NCBI RefSeq assembly: GCF_013407165.1 | Contig: NZ_CP026994.1 | Coordinates: forward strand, 1,144,187 to 1,208,186 | Source: Nitrosopumilus oxyclinae | GTDB lineage: Archaea > Thermoproteota > Nitrososphaeria > Nitrososphaerales > Nitrosopumilaceae | Length of the DNA: 64,000 bases | Reading direction: 5' to 3' | Shown: one piece after another, positions 17,630 to 26,145 of the stretch | How the letters are laid out: every line of letters starts with the position of its first letter | Position numbering within the stretch: position 1 is the stretch's first letter | Made by a program: the position numbers and the translations under genes | Notes under the pieces: model-generated | Seen by the model: the letters and a program-made list of their open reading frames with translations, nothing else | The model's database searches: none | Told to the model about the DNA's origin: nothing

Positions 17630-19687
17630 TTAGATTGCAATAATTGCAACAAATGCAGATACGAATACAATTGCAATTGTGTTTAGTAGTTTAATGACAG
17701 TGTTAAGTGCTGGACCTGCAGTGTCTTTGTAAGGATCACCAATAATATCTCCAACTACTGCAACTTTGTGAACTTCAGAGCCTTTCTCTCCTCTCATTTC
17801 AACTAGTTTCTTTGCATTATCCCATGCACCACCAGTATTTGCCAAGTGGTATGCTAGTAAAATTCCAGTGACTACTGCACCCATTAGTAATCCAGCTACT
17901 GCAGTTGGACCTAACAAGATACCTAAGATGATTGGGGCAAGAATTGCAACAATAGCTGGTTTCCACAGTTCTTTAATTGATGCAACTGTAGCAATATCTA
18001 CACATTTAGCATAATCAGGTTTTGATGTTCCTGCAAGAATTCCAGAATCTGCTTTGAATTGACGTCTAACTTCATCAACCATTTTTCCTGCAGCACGTGA
18101 TACACCATTAATTAGTTGACCTGTAATGATAAATGGGATTAATCCACCAATGAGTAATCCAACTATAATTGCAGGATTTGTTAAACTATAATCTAAATCT
18201 AGTACACCTTCAAAGACATGTGCTGCTTCAAACTGAAATGCTTGAATCATAGCCAATGCAGCTAATGCAGCACTAGCAATTGCAAAGCCTTTGGTGACGG
18301 CTTTAGTTGTATTTCCAACAGCATCAATTTCATCAGTAACTTTACGATTTTCTTCACCCATTCCAGTCATTTCAACAATTCCACCTGCATTATCTGCAAT
18401 TGGACCAAATGCATCGATACTAAGAACAATTCCTGCCAGACTTAACATAGCCATAGCAGTCATTGCAGTTCCAAATATTCCATAAAGTACTGGATCTGAA
18501 CCTTCAGGTGCTGCACCTGATGCGATACTGTAAGAGAGAATAATTGCAACAACTAAAGCAATCATAAATGGTCCTGTAGATTGCATTCCTTTGATAATTC
18601 CCATTAATGTTAATGATGCATATCCCCATTTTGCAGACTCTGCAATTTCAATAACTGGTTTCTGTTTGTAACTAGTATAGTAATCTGTAATTTTCTGAAT
18701 CACTGGAACTAAAAGTACTCCAATGACAGTTGAGCCAAATAGTGCATATGATGCTGGAGAATCTCCAATGAATTGTGTAATAAAGACATAGTTGAGTCCA
18801 ATTGCAATTGCAGCTGAAACATAAAATGAACGATTAAGTGGTTTCATTACATCTGTGATATTTTTAGAACCAACTATCACTACACCAATAATGGATGCAA
18901 TCATTCCAGATGAACCAATCAAGATAGGATAAAGGAAAAAGTTTGGTGCGCCAATTAATGCTGCAATGAGTAATGCTGCAAGAATTGTAACAATATAAGA
19001 TTCATAAACATCAGAGCCCATTCCTGCGGCATCGCCAACATTATCTCCTACGTTATCTGCAATAGTTGCAGGATTTCTAGGATCATCTTCAGGAATATTT
19101 GCTTCAACTTTTCCTACCAAATCAGCACCCATATCTGCAGCTTTTGTAAAAATACCGCCACCAATTCTAATGAATAATGCAATTAAGCTTGCTCCAATTC
19201 CAACTCCTGCAATGGTAATTGGGTCAGGGAAAATAAGATAAAGTCCAGTAATTGCTAAAAGTGCCATTGCAGGAACTGCTAAACCTACTGTTGCTCCACC
19301 TCTAAAGGCCATGGCAAATGTTTGTCCAAGCCCACTTCCACTAAGATTTGCAGCTCTAACTGCTGCTTTTACTGTAATTTTTAATGAAATAATTCCTGCA
19401 ACTGCAGAAAGTGCTGCACCTACAGCAAATGCAATTCCGTTTGACGGAGTTAAGAAGATACCAATAATCAAAGATAGTGCGATAGCAACTGGAACAATTA
19501 TTTTCATTTCTCTTTTTAGAAATGCAGAAGCGCCTTCTTTGACTGCGTTGGAAATATCCATCATCTCTTTTGTTCCTGCTGGTTGTTTGACAATCCATGC
19601 CACCAAACCACCTGCAACTAAAAATGATGCAATACCTGCGATAAAGGGCAGAATTTCAGCTATTTCCATCGTATACTCGCTTGCCAA
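17630..19687 (-). CDS. hppA: Membrane-bound proton-pumping pyrophosphatase
   Basis: 685 residues, about 16 membrane helices. Substrate motifs: DVGADLVGKVE-like stretch (AADMGADLVGKVEANIPEDDPRNPA, split here by line: ADMGADLVGKVE then EDDPRNP), DNVGDNVGD, and near the end DNAKK and GDPYKDTAGP. It hydrolyses pyrophosphate and pumps H+ across the membrane. The GNTTKAVT segment has Lys and Thr at the two positions that separate K+-independent from K+-dependent enzymes, so this should be the K+-independent class. TTG start at 19687; ATG at 19669 is an alternative. Followed at a distance by an unrelated metallopeptidase gene. Confidence 0.95.
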   Translation of the reverse strand: MASEYTMEIAEILPFIAGIASFLVAGGLVAWIVKQPAGTKEMMDISNAVKEGASAFLKREMKIIVPVAIALSLIIGIFLTPSNGIAFAVGAALSAVAGIISLKITVKAAVRAANLSGSGLGQTFAMAFRGGATVGLAVPAMALLAITGLYLIFPDPITIAGVGIGASLIALFIRIGGGIFTKAADMGADLVGKVEANIPEDDPRNPATIADNVGDNVGDAAGMGSDVYESYIVTILAALLIAALIGAPNFFLYPILIGSSGMIASIIGVVIVGSKNITDVMKPLNRSFYVSAAIAIGLNYVFITQFIGDSPASYALFGSTVIGVLLVPVIQKITDYYTSYKQKPVIEIAESAKWGYASLTLMGIIKGMQSTGPFMIALVVAIILSYSIASGAAPEGSDPVLYGIFGTAMTAMAMLSLAGIVLSIDAFGPIADNAGGIVEMTGMGEENRKVTDEIDAVGNTTKAVTKGFAIASAALAALAMIQAFQFEAAHVFEGVLDLDYSLTNPAIIVGLLIGGLIPFIITGQLINGVSRAAGKMVDEVRRQFKADSGILAGTSKPDYAKCVDIATVASIKELWKPAIVAILAPIILGILLGPTAVAGLLMGAVVTGILLAYHLANTGGAWDNAKKLVEMRGEKGSEVHKVAVVGDIIGDPYKDTAGPALNTVIKLLNTIAIVFVSAFVAIIAI

Positions 19688-19704
19688 ATCCTAGTAAATA
19701 TAAA

Positions 19705-20082
19705 TCAAATAGCAGAGATCTTACTTCTTTTTCGATATGGAGGAAATTCTTTTCCTCTAAGTCCTTGTCGTACTAATTTGTTGAATCTTTTCCCATGAGC
19801 AAGATATGGGAATCTCATGTGAATTAATTCATGAACTATAGTATTTTCCAAATTCTTCTCATCAGGGATTTTTCTTACATTGATGAATACAAGATTATGC
19901 TGAAGATATGAAACTCCATAATACTTGTAAGCAGATGTTCTCCTACCTTCAGTCATTTCTTTTGGAGCGTCCAATACCTCTTTGGTAGTTAAGAGAATTT
20001 TAGGCTCAGGAATTGAAAAACGATTAGAGTAAATTCCAACTTTTTCTAAAATTTGCAACGAAAGTTCAGGATCTAATTTCAC
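19705..20082 (-). CDS. SprT/M48-like zinc metallopeptidase domain protein
   Basis: 125 residues. The zinc site HELIHMRFPYLAHGKRF (about 86-102) gives HExxH plus a later His, the layout of SprT-like/WLM minimal metallopeptidases. No signal peptide, so it is cytoplasmic. Family members in DNA repair cleave DNA-protein crosslinks, but small archaeal ones are uncharacterised and role is open. It ends 17 bp before the pyrophosphatase start on the same strand. Confidence 0.8.
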   Translation of the reverse strand: MKLDPELSLQILEKVGIYSNRFSIPEPKILLTTKEVLDAPKEMTEGRRTSAYKYYGVSYLQHNLVFINVRKIPDEKNLENTIVHELIHMRFPYLAHGKRFNKLVRQGLRGKEFPPYRKRSKISAI

Positions 20083-20173
20083 AACAATACATCATCAAAT
20101 CAGTGTTTATCTTCAAATGTCAATTGTTGTATGAAATTTAGTGTATTTTGATTTGGCTAATTATGAATTAATA

Positions 20174-20234
20174 GGGTCAGAGGTAATAGTGGGGTAATCA
20201 TCAATATCATACAGCCACCGTCTCATCACACCCC
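20174..20234 (-). ncRNA. Candidate box C/D-like guide sRNA behind dephospho-CoA kinase
   Basis: On the minus strand, directly after the stop codon of the upstream gene: C box GTGATGA (20223-20229), a 12-nt spacer GACGGTGGCTGT, D'-like ATGA (20207-20210), a 3-nt spacer, C' box TGATGA (20198-20203), 17 nt, then D box CTGA (20177-20180). GGG before and CCC after could form the short terminal stem. C to D' of 12 nt and D' to C' of 3 nt are typical of archaeal C/D sRNAs; the C' to D distance is longer than usual and D' is not CTGA. Such sRNAs guide 2'-O-methylation of rRNA or tRNA. Confidence 0.5.
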
Positions 20235-20236
20235 GA

Positions 20237-20731
20237 TTATTCCATTAAATCAAGTAGTGTTTGTACTCTATTTCTTATTTCTGGAGTTATTTGCACTATT
20301 ACTAGCCCTTCGTTTGGCTGACCATACAAAACAACCGCATTTTCAGGTGCATGAATACATACAGGTAAAACAAGCAAGTCTTCCTCTCCATCAACTAAAA
20401 GTCTCACAGGTGTTTGCAGAGTGAAAGCCTTTTTGATCACAGTAATACTTTCTGAAGTAATTTCAGCTGCAGGGTTATCAACAGTCAATTCAGTTGCATT
20501 TTCTAGTTTAGGAGGTTCTCTTTTTTCTCTTTTTTCTAATCCATCAATAATTTGTAATGACGGAATCAAATCAAAATTAATCATTTTTTCTGTAGTTCTA
20601 TCCCCTATAGTAATGACATACGAATCCTCAGAAAGATATTTTTGAATATGTGATTTATCAGCTTGACTTTCAGGTAAGAGTACCCCTAGAGGAGTTTTCA
20701 TTTGTTCTCTTAATGAAGTAGGTAATTTCAC
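20237..20731 (-). CDS. GTP-dependent dephospho-CoA kinase (DUF359)
   Basis: 164 residues, the usual size. Family features: TPLGVLLP near the start, ITIGDRTTEKMI (about 41-52), NPAAEITSES, VDGEEDLLVLP and YGQPNEGLV. Archaeal enzymes of this family use GTP to phosphorylate dephospho-CoA, the last step of CoA synthesis. ATG start. It lies 6 bp downstream of the Mrp/NBP35 gene and is likely co-transcribed with it; the candidate C/D sRNA begins immediately after its stop. Confidence 0.9.
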   Translation of the reverse strand: MKLPTSLREQMKTPLGVLLPESQADKSHIQKYLSEDSYVITIGDRTTEKMINFDLIPSLQIIDGLEKREKREPPKLENATELTVDNPAAEITSESITVIKKAFTLQTPVRLLVDGEEDLLVLPVCIHAPENAVVLYGQPNEGLVIVQITPEIRNRVQTLLDLME

Positions 20732-20737
20732 AGGAAT

Positions 20738-21850
20738 CTAACTAGCGCTTGGTTCAGGTGCAGATTCTTCACTAGTACTTTCAGAAGCCATCTCTTCTTG
20801 TAATTTTGCTGCAATAATACTGCATTGTGCTGCAATATTTTTTGCACTTTTTCTAAAAGCCACTGAACTTGGAGAATCAGGATTTGTAATCATAATTGGT
20901 TTTCCTAAATCAGAGCCAGCCATAATTCCAGAGTTTAACGGAATTTCACCTAAGAATGGAATGTTAAATTTTTCACTGATTTTCTTTGCACCACCTTCAC
21001 CAAAGATGTAATGTTTATCATCACAGTTTGGGCAAATAAAATGAGACATATTTTCAACAACTCCAATGATTGGAACATTTAGTTTTTCAAACATTGAAAC
21101 TGCTTTGACTGCTACATCACTTGCAACATCTTGAGGAGTTGTAACTACAAGGATACCAGTGATAGGAATTGTCTGTGCAAGAGTTAGTGGTATATCACCA
21201 GTACCAGGAGGAAGATCTACAATAAGATAATCTAATTCAGACCAATTAGTGTCAACTAAAAATTGTTTTAATATTCCAGAAATAATGGGGCCACGATAAA
21301 TTGCTGCTTGGTTTGATTGATCAGCAAAGAAACCAAAGGATACAACTTTTAATCCATTAGAGTCGGCAGGTTGAAGTTTGTTATCTTCAACTTCCATAAA
21401 TCCATCTTTCATTCCAAGCATCAAAGGAATACTAGGACCATAGATGTCAGCATCCAATAGACCAACTTTTGCTCCAGATTGAGATAATGCTAATGCTAAA
21501 TTCAAAGAGACTGTTGATTTTCCTACTCCACCTTTTCCACTTGCAACACCAATAATATTTTTGACAGTTGCCATTCCAGTATCATCATCAAGGGAACGCC
21601 CCTCCATTACTTTGGCAGTTACTTTCAAATCAAAATTTTTCAAATCAGAAATATCTGCAATTGCCTTTCGAACATCATCTTCGATTTCGACATTAAACGG
21701 ACATGCAGGAGTTGTTAATTCTAAAGTAAACTTTAGATTTCCATCATTAAGTTCTAAATCTTTAATCATACCCATTGATACGATATCTTTTTTCAAATCA
21801 GGATCAATCACAGTGCTGAGTTTTTCAAGAACTTGATCGATTCCAACCAT
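20738..21850 (-). CDS. Mrp/NBP35-family Fe-S carrier P-loop ATPase with MIP18 domain
   Basis: 370 residues. The N-terminal about 90 are a MIP18/DUF59 domain (DPDLKKDIVSMGMIKDLEL, TTPACPF). Residues from about 100 are a deviant Walker A ATPase (ASGKGGVGKSTVSLNLA) with DADIYGPSIP and VDLPPGTGD. CPNC at about 272-275 is the Fe-S scaffold CxxC. It assembles and delivers Fe-S clusters in the cytoplasm. A Ser/Glu/Pro-rich tail ends it. ATG start at 21850 (MVGIDQVLEKL). The AT-rich gap to the divergent Rpo7 gene contains TTTAAATAATG on this strand, a possible TATA element. Confidence 0.94.
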   Translation of the reverse strand: MVGIDQVLEKLSTVIDPDLKKDIVSMGMIKDLELNDGNLKFTLELTTPACPFNVEIEDDVRKAIADISDLKNFDLKVTAKVMEGRSLDDDTGMATVKNIIGVASGKGGVGKSTVSLNLALALSQSGAKVGLLDADIYGPSIPLMLGMKDGFMEVEDNKLQPADSNGLKVVSFGFFADQSNQAAIYRGPIISGILKQFLVDTNWSELDYLIVDLPPGTGDIPLTLAQTIPITGILVVTTPQDVASDVAVKAVSMFEKLNVPIIGVVENMSHFICPNCDDKHYIFGEGGAKKISEKFNIPFLGEIPLNSGIMAGSDLGKPIMITNPDSPSSVAFRKSAKNIAAQCSIIAAKLQEEMASESTSEESAPEPSAS

Positions 21851-21999
21851 TGCGTCAAAAAGTCATCCTACATTATTTAAACATAAGTTAGAGTCCAAAA
21901 GAAATTGCCATTTATTTGAAAAATATCAAAAATCTTTGAGAATTCAAGCCTGAAATCACCTAAACATTCATAAATTGAAATTCGAGAAAAACTGTACAT

Positions 22000-22596
22000 T
22001 TGTTTTCTATATCTACCCTAGTTGATGTTGTCAGGATTCCTCCAAGCTTGTTTGGAACGACACTCAAAAAGGCAGCAGTAAACATTCTCAAAGAAAAATA
22101 CGAGAGTATGATTAATGCAGATTTAGGATATATCATTATGATTTTAGATGCCAAAGTAGATGAGATGGGGAAAATGATTGCCGGTGACGGTGGAACATTT
22201 CATAAAGTAGAATTTGAAGCATTAACATTTTATCCAAAATTACAAGAAATTGTTCAAGGTGAAATTGTAGACATTACAGACTTTGGAGCATTTGTAAGAA
22301 TTGGTCCAACTGATGCATTACTTCACTTGTCACAAGTGATGGATGACTATCTTAAGAGTGATGTAAAATCTGGAATGATATTAGCAAACCAAAGTGGTAG
22401 AACACTCAAAGTTGGTTCTACACTTCGTGCAAGAATTACTGCAGTATCATTAGGAAAAGCTGCTGCAATGGGTAAGATTGGAATTACATGTAGACAACCA
22501 TTCCTGGGTGCAGATGATTGGATTGTTGAAGAAATTAAAAAAGCCAGCGGTGGCAAAGAAGAGCCAGCAAAGGAAGAAAAAGTAGAGGCAAGTTAG
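22000..22596 (+). CDS. rpo7: DNA-directed RNA polymerase subunit Rpo7 (E')
   Basis: 198 residues. The N-terminal tip domain has the family opening VDVVRIPPSLFG; the C-terminal S1 domain is from about 80 (QGEIVDITDFGAFVRIGPTD). Rpo7 with Rpo4 forms the polymerase stalk that binds nascent RNA. The start is TTG at 22000, the only codon that leaves the conserved N-terminus intact. The C-terminus carries a short Lys/Glu tail. Spt4 follows one base after the stop, as in most archaea. Confidence 0.93.
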   Translation: MFSISTLVDVVRIPPSLFGTTLKKAAVNILKEKYESMINADLGYIIMILDAKVDEMGKMIAGDGGTFHKVEFEALTFYPKLQEIVQGEIVDITDFGAFVRIGPTDALLHLSQVMDDYLKSDVKSGMILANQSGRTLKVGSTLRARITAVSLGKAAAMGKIGITCRQPFLGADDWIVEEIKKASGGKEEPAKEEKVEAS

Positions 22597-22597
22597 A

Positions 22598-22786
22598 ATG
22601 GCACGAGAAATGGCATGCCGCAAATGTAAACATGTAACAACTCTAAAAGTATGTCCAAATTGTAAATCATCAGACTTGACACCAGATTGGAATGGAGTTG
22701 TACTAGTAGTTGATCCAACAAATTCAGAAATTTCTAAAACATTAGGAATTACTACAAAAGGCAAATACGCAATTAAAGTAACATAA
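22598..22786 (+). CDS. spt4: Transcription elongation factor Spt4 (RpoE'')
   Basis: 62 residues with a four-Cys zinc ribbon: CRKC (about 7-10) and CPNCKSSDLTPDW (about 19-31), then GVVLVVDPTNSEISK. It pairs with Spt5 to make RNA polymerase processive. The ATG is one base after the Rpo7 stop. Confidence 0.94.
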   Translation: MAREMACRKCKHVTTLKVCPNCKSSDLTPDWNGVVLVVDPTNSEISKTLGITTKGKYAIKVT

Positions 22787-22821
22787 AATCTTTAAAATCA
22801 GATTAACATTTCATCAATATA

Positions 22822-23637
22822 TTGACATTTAATCCAAAAAAGCAATTATTACAATTTCTTGCTGAAGATATTGGTAAGGGAGACATCACAAGTAATTTAC
22901 TACCAAAGAAAAAAATTTCTGTTAAAATAATTTCTAGAGAGAATGCAATTGTTGCAGGAGCATCATATGCAAAAGAGATTTTCAAATTAAAAGGATGTGA
23001 CTCAAAAATTTTGAAAAAAGATGGTTCTAAAATAAAGCCAAATCAAACTATAATGATCATTACTGGTAATGCAGGAAACATACTAACTTGTGAGAGAACT
23101 GCATTAAACCTCTTAACAAGAATGAGTGGAATTGCAACTCAAACAAATGCACTAGTAAAAAAAATCCCAAAGAAAACAAAATTGTATGCAACAAGAAAAA
23201 CAGCCCCTGGCCTAAGATATTTTGATAAAGAAGCAGTGGAAATAGGAGGAGGTAAAAAACACAGACTTTCGCTTGATGAAATGGTTATGATTAAAGACAA
23301 TCACATTGCAATAGGTGATTCATTGCTATCTTTGATTAAAAAAACAAAGGAAAAATACAAAAAATTTGAAGTTGAGGTTGAAAATACAGATGATGCAGTA
23401 TTAGCGGCAAAAGAAGGAGCAACCATAATTATGCTAGATAACTTTACCCCAGCCCAAATTAAAAAAACAATTCAAACTTTGAAAAATCAGAAATTAAGAA
23501 ACAATGTATTACTTGAAGCATCAGGCGGTATAACCTCCAAAAATATTTCAAAGTATGGTCAAACTGAAGTCGATATAATCTCAGTAGGAAGTATCACAAA
23601 TTCTGTCAAAGGGATTGACATGAGTTTAGAGATTTAG
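22822..23637 (+). CDS. nadC: Nicotinate-nucleotide pyrophosphorylase (carboxylating)
   Basis: 271 residues. Landmarks: EDIGKGDITSNLLP (about 13-26), TARKTAPGLRYFDKEAV with the substrate-binding basic residues, GGGKKHR, MIKDNHI and EVEVEN, then LEASGGI and DIISVGSIT. It converts quinolinate and PRPP to nicotinate mononucleotide. TTG start at 22822 (ATATTGACATTT). Its stop overlaps the convergent TPR gene by 4 bp; nadA and nadX lie just beyond on the other strand, completing the route. Confidence 0.95.
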   Translation: MTFNPKKQLLQFLAEDIGKGDITSNLLPKKKISVKIISRENAIVAGASYAKEIFKLKGCDSKILKKDGSKIKPNQTIMIITGNAGNILTCERTALNLLTRMSGIATQTNALVKKIPKKTKLYATRKTAPGLRYFDKEAVEIGGGKKHRLSLDEMVMIKDNHIAIGDSLLSLIKKTKEKYKKFEVEVENTDDAVLAAKEGATIIMLDNFTPAQIKKTIQTLKNQKLRNNVLLEASGGITSKNISKYGQTEVDIISVGSITNSVKGIDMSLEI

Positions 23638-24023
23638 TTTAATTCTTCTAACAAATTAGATACGGATTTATTCTTAGGATCAATTTCCTTGATTTTTTCA
23701 CAGCATTGTATAGCTCGTTTATCTTCTCCTAATTTTTGATGAGAATATGCCTTTAACAACAAAACATCAACATCATAAGTTCCAATTTCAAGAGCCTTTT
23801 CAAAATAAGAGATTGCAGTTTTGTGTTTATTTTGTAAATAGTAAATTCCACCAACAGTAAACAAAACATCGTGATTATTTGGTACTCTATGTAAATAATC
23901 TGTGCCTGATTTTAAAGCCTCAGCATATTTTTTTTCTTTTACTAGTTTTTTAAGTTCCTTTAATTTTTGAACGTTTTTTTTCTTTTGGGGATCTTTGGGT
24001 TCACGAGAAAATAATCCAGTCAT
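23634..24023 (-). CDS. Small TPR-repeat protein
   Basis: 129 residues: a Lys-rich N-terminus, then about two and a half TPR motifs (KYAEALKSGTDYLHRVPNN; KTAISYFEKALEIGTYD; KRAIQCCEKIKEIDPKN). TPRs bind partner proteins. No signal peptide, so cytoplasmic. It sits 11 bp downstream of nadA on the same strand; a role in NAD synthesis is not indicated beyond this. Confidence 0.85.
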   Translation of the reverse strand: MTGLFSREPKDPQKKKNVQKLKELKKLVKEKKYAEALKSGTDYLHRVPNNHDVLFTVGGIYYLQNKHKTAISYFEKALEIGTYDVDVLLLKAYSHQKLGEDKRAIQCCEKIKEIDPKNKSVSNLLEELN

Positions 24024-24034
24024 AGTAGAAGGAT

Positions 24035-24991
24035 TTAGCTAATTGCAAGCATTCTATCAATTGCTAAACGGGCCTTATCTGCAATTTCTTTAGGAACGGT
24101 GACAATATTTTTTTCATTTATCAGTGCGTCATACACCTTTTCAAGAGTAATCATTTTCATATATTGACATTCTGCTTTTTCAGATGCAGGAATGAATGTC
24201 TTACCAGGATTTTGTTGTTTCATTTTGTATAAAATTCCAGTTTCTGTAGCAACCACAAAATTCTTTGATTTGGATTTGTTTGCATGTTTGAGCATTCCTT
24301 CAGTAGAAAGAATCGAGACTTTTTTGTCATCATAACTTCCATCTGCAACATCATACATCATAGGAGTTGTACAACCGCATTCAGGATGGATAAGAAATTC
24401 TGCATCTTGCATAGATTCTAATTTTTTAGTGACATCTTCAGGGGTGATACCTGCATGAACATGACATTCACCGGCCCAAATGTGCATATTTTTTCTGCCA
24501 GTCATTTTAGCAACATAAGATCCCAGAAACATATCAGGCAAAAATAAAATATCTTTATCTTCTGGAATTGATTTTACAACATTTACAGCATTAGCTGAAG
24601 TACAACAATAATCTAATTCTGCTTTAATTTCAGCAGTAGTGTTAACATATCCAACTGCAATTGCATCAGGATGTTGATTTTTCCAATTTCTTAATTCATC
24701 TACAGTAATAGAATCTGATAATGAACACCCAGCCTCTAAATCAGGAATTAAAACCTTTTTTTCAGGACTAATAATAGCTGCAGTTTCTGCCATAAAATGT
24801 ACACCACAAAACAAAATTGTTTTTTGATCAACAGTTGCAGCTTGTCTAGACAATCCCAATGAATCACCAGTGAAATCAGCAACATCCTGGACATCAGGTA
24901 TTTGATAATTATGTGCTAGAATTACCACATCTTTTTCTTTTTTGAGTCTCATAATCTCTTCTTTGAGTTCAGAGGATTGTTGTACGAGCAT
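24035..24991 (-). CDS. nadA: Quinolinate synthase
   Basis: 318 residues. Family motifs: AHNYQIPDVQDVADFTGDS (about 26-44), CGVHFMAETA with the first cluster Cys, GCSLSDS, CCTSANA, and HPECGCTTP with the last cluster Cys. It condenses iminoaspartate with dihydroxyacetone phosphate and uses a [4Fe-4S] cluster. ATG start at 24991. nadX lies 93 bp upstream on the same strand and supplies iminoaspartate. Confidence 0.96.
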   Translation of the reverse strand: MLVQQSSELKEEIMRLKKEKDVVILAHNYQIPDVQDVADFTGDSLGLSRQAATVDQKTILFCGVHFMAETAAIISPEKKVLIPDLEAGCSLSDSITVDELRNWKNQHPDAIAVGYVNTTAEIKAELDYCCTSANAVNVVKSIPEDKDILFLPDMFLGSYVAKMTGRKNMHIWAGECHVHAGITPEDVTKKLESMQDAEFLIHPECGCTTPMMYDVADGSYDDKKVSILSTEGMLKHANKSKSKNFVVATETGILYKMKQQNPGKTFIPASEKAECQYMKMITLEKVYDALINEKNIVTVPKEIADKARLAIDRMLAIS

Positions 24992-25084
24992 AAACTAATA
25001 AAAATTGAATTTGAGGGGATTTAAAGAATGGGAAATAGTCCAGAATTCTCTGAAAAGCTAGCAAATGTGGCAATTATTGCCATA

Positions 25085-25903
25085 TTACGTACCAATCTGA
25101 ATGTCATCTGAGCAATACTTTCTCAAAGTTTCAATTGCAGATAGAATTGCCAATCTACTGGTTTTAGGATTAATTGTATCAGGATAGTTTTCTATAGTAA
25201 AAGTCATCTTCCCAAATTTCCCTTCAGCTTCAATATGATGAGTATTCTTGTCAGTATTAGGATCTGCAATAATTTTCACTTTAGTTTTTTCACTGCCAAT
25301 TCCAGATAAAGACAATAGTGCTGCAACATTGATGTTTGCAGGAAATAACGATACTGCTTCTTTTGCCATTCCTTGAAAGATTACAGTTGAAGAATTAATT
25401 TCATCTAGATTGATGTCAGAGGTTTCAAAAAACTTTGCACCCTTTAATGAGCGAGGATGTTTTGTTGTCGTTATGGATAAAGATTCAAGTTCATCTTTAA
25501 TTGATTTAATTCCATCCAATCCTGCAATTGCTCCTGAAGGAAGATAGATTGTTTTTTTGAAATCCTTGCAAGCATCAGATAAAATATCATAAATTGATTC
25601 ATCTAGTAAGGCGCCAACACTCATTATCATCAGATCCTTCTTGTTTTGTAATACACTCAAAGATGCATCTCTAACAGCATCTTGCGATGCAGCTTCTACA
25701 ACAATGTCAACAGGGTTTGAGGATAGTAAATGAGAATTTTCAACAATTTCAGGTTTGTTTATTAATTTTTCAACTAATAGTGCAGATTTCTCTTTTGAGT
25801 CATCATAAACATGTGTAAGAGTTGCAGGAATTTTTCCAGAATCAATTGCTAGTGCAATTTGAGTACCCATAGCACCGCATCCCAATAGACCAACTCGTTT
25901 CAT
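25085..25903 (-). CDS. nadX: L-aspartate dehydrogenase
   Basis: 272 residues. NAD-binding motif LLGCGAMGTQIALAI (about 5-19), then VEAASQDAVRD and YLPSGAIAGLDGIKS (catalytic region, about 120-134), and GIGSEKTKVKIIADP near the C-terminus. The enzyme makes iminoaspartate from aspartate with NAD(P)+, replacing the O2- or fumarate-using NadB. Position beside nadA supports the assignment. ATG start at 25903. Confidence 0.93.
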   Translation of the reverse strand: MKRVGLLGCGAMGTQIALAIDSGKIPATLTHVYDDSKEKSALLVEKLINKPEIVENSHLLSSNPVDIVVEAASQDAVRDASLSVLQNKKDLMIMSVGALLDESIYDILSDACKDFKKTIYLPSGAIAGLDGIKSIKDELESLSITTTKHPRSLKGAKFFETSDINLDEINSSTVIFQGMAKEAVSLFPANINVAALLSLSGIGSEKTKVKIIADPNTDKNTHHIEAEGKFGKMTFTIENYPDTINPKTSRLAILSAIETLRKYCSDDIQIGT

Positions 25904-26030
25904 CGATTAATCATAGAAACTATCTCTTAATTAGTCTAAATGGATTGATGTGTGTTGAAGTTTCCTGCAAATAGAATGAGATTCTAAACCACCTCAAATG
26001 ATTTTTATCCCTTTAGAAATACTATTCTTC

Positions 26031-26067
26031 GTGGGTTGGATAGGAATCGAAGACCTGTCTAATCCAC
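26031..26067 (+). ncRNA. Candidate small hairpin RNA with its own TATA-like element
   Basis: GTGGGTTGGATAGG (26031-26044) pairs over all 14 positions with CCTGTCTAATCCAC (26054-26067) around the loop AATCGAAGA. Three pairs are G-U wobbles, so only the plus-strand RNA is fully paired. TTTTTATC at about 26002-26009 is centred 25 nt before the stem, the usual TATA-to-start distance. It lies in the 242-bp divergent gap between nadX and a secreted protein and is more GC-rich than its surroundings. No tRNA or C/D features are visible. The 3' end is unknown. Confidence 0.45.
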
Positions 26068-26145
26068 AATTAGAAATTTACTAGAGAAATGAGCACAAAA
26101 AGACATAGAATTCATACTAAATCTATTTAAAATAAAATAAGGGTT

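Noticed and set aside
22787..22821. Minus-strand TGATGA, 9 nt, CTGA between spt4 and nadC
   Set aside because: Looks like C' and D boxes but there is no partner C/D' pair or terminal stem, and the sequence is very AT-rich.
24992..25111. Plus-strand 27-codon ORF between nadA and nadX
   Set aside because: Overlaps the nadX C-terminus antisense and has no supporting features.
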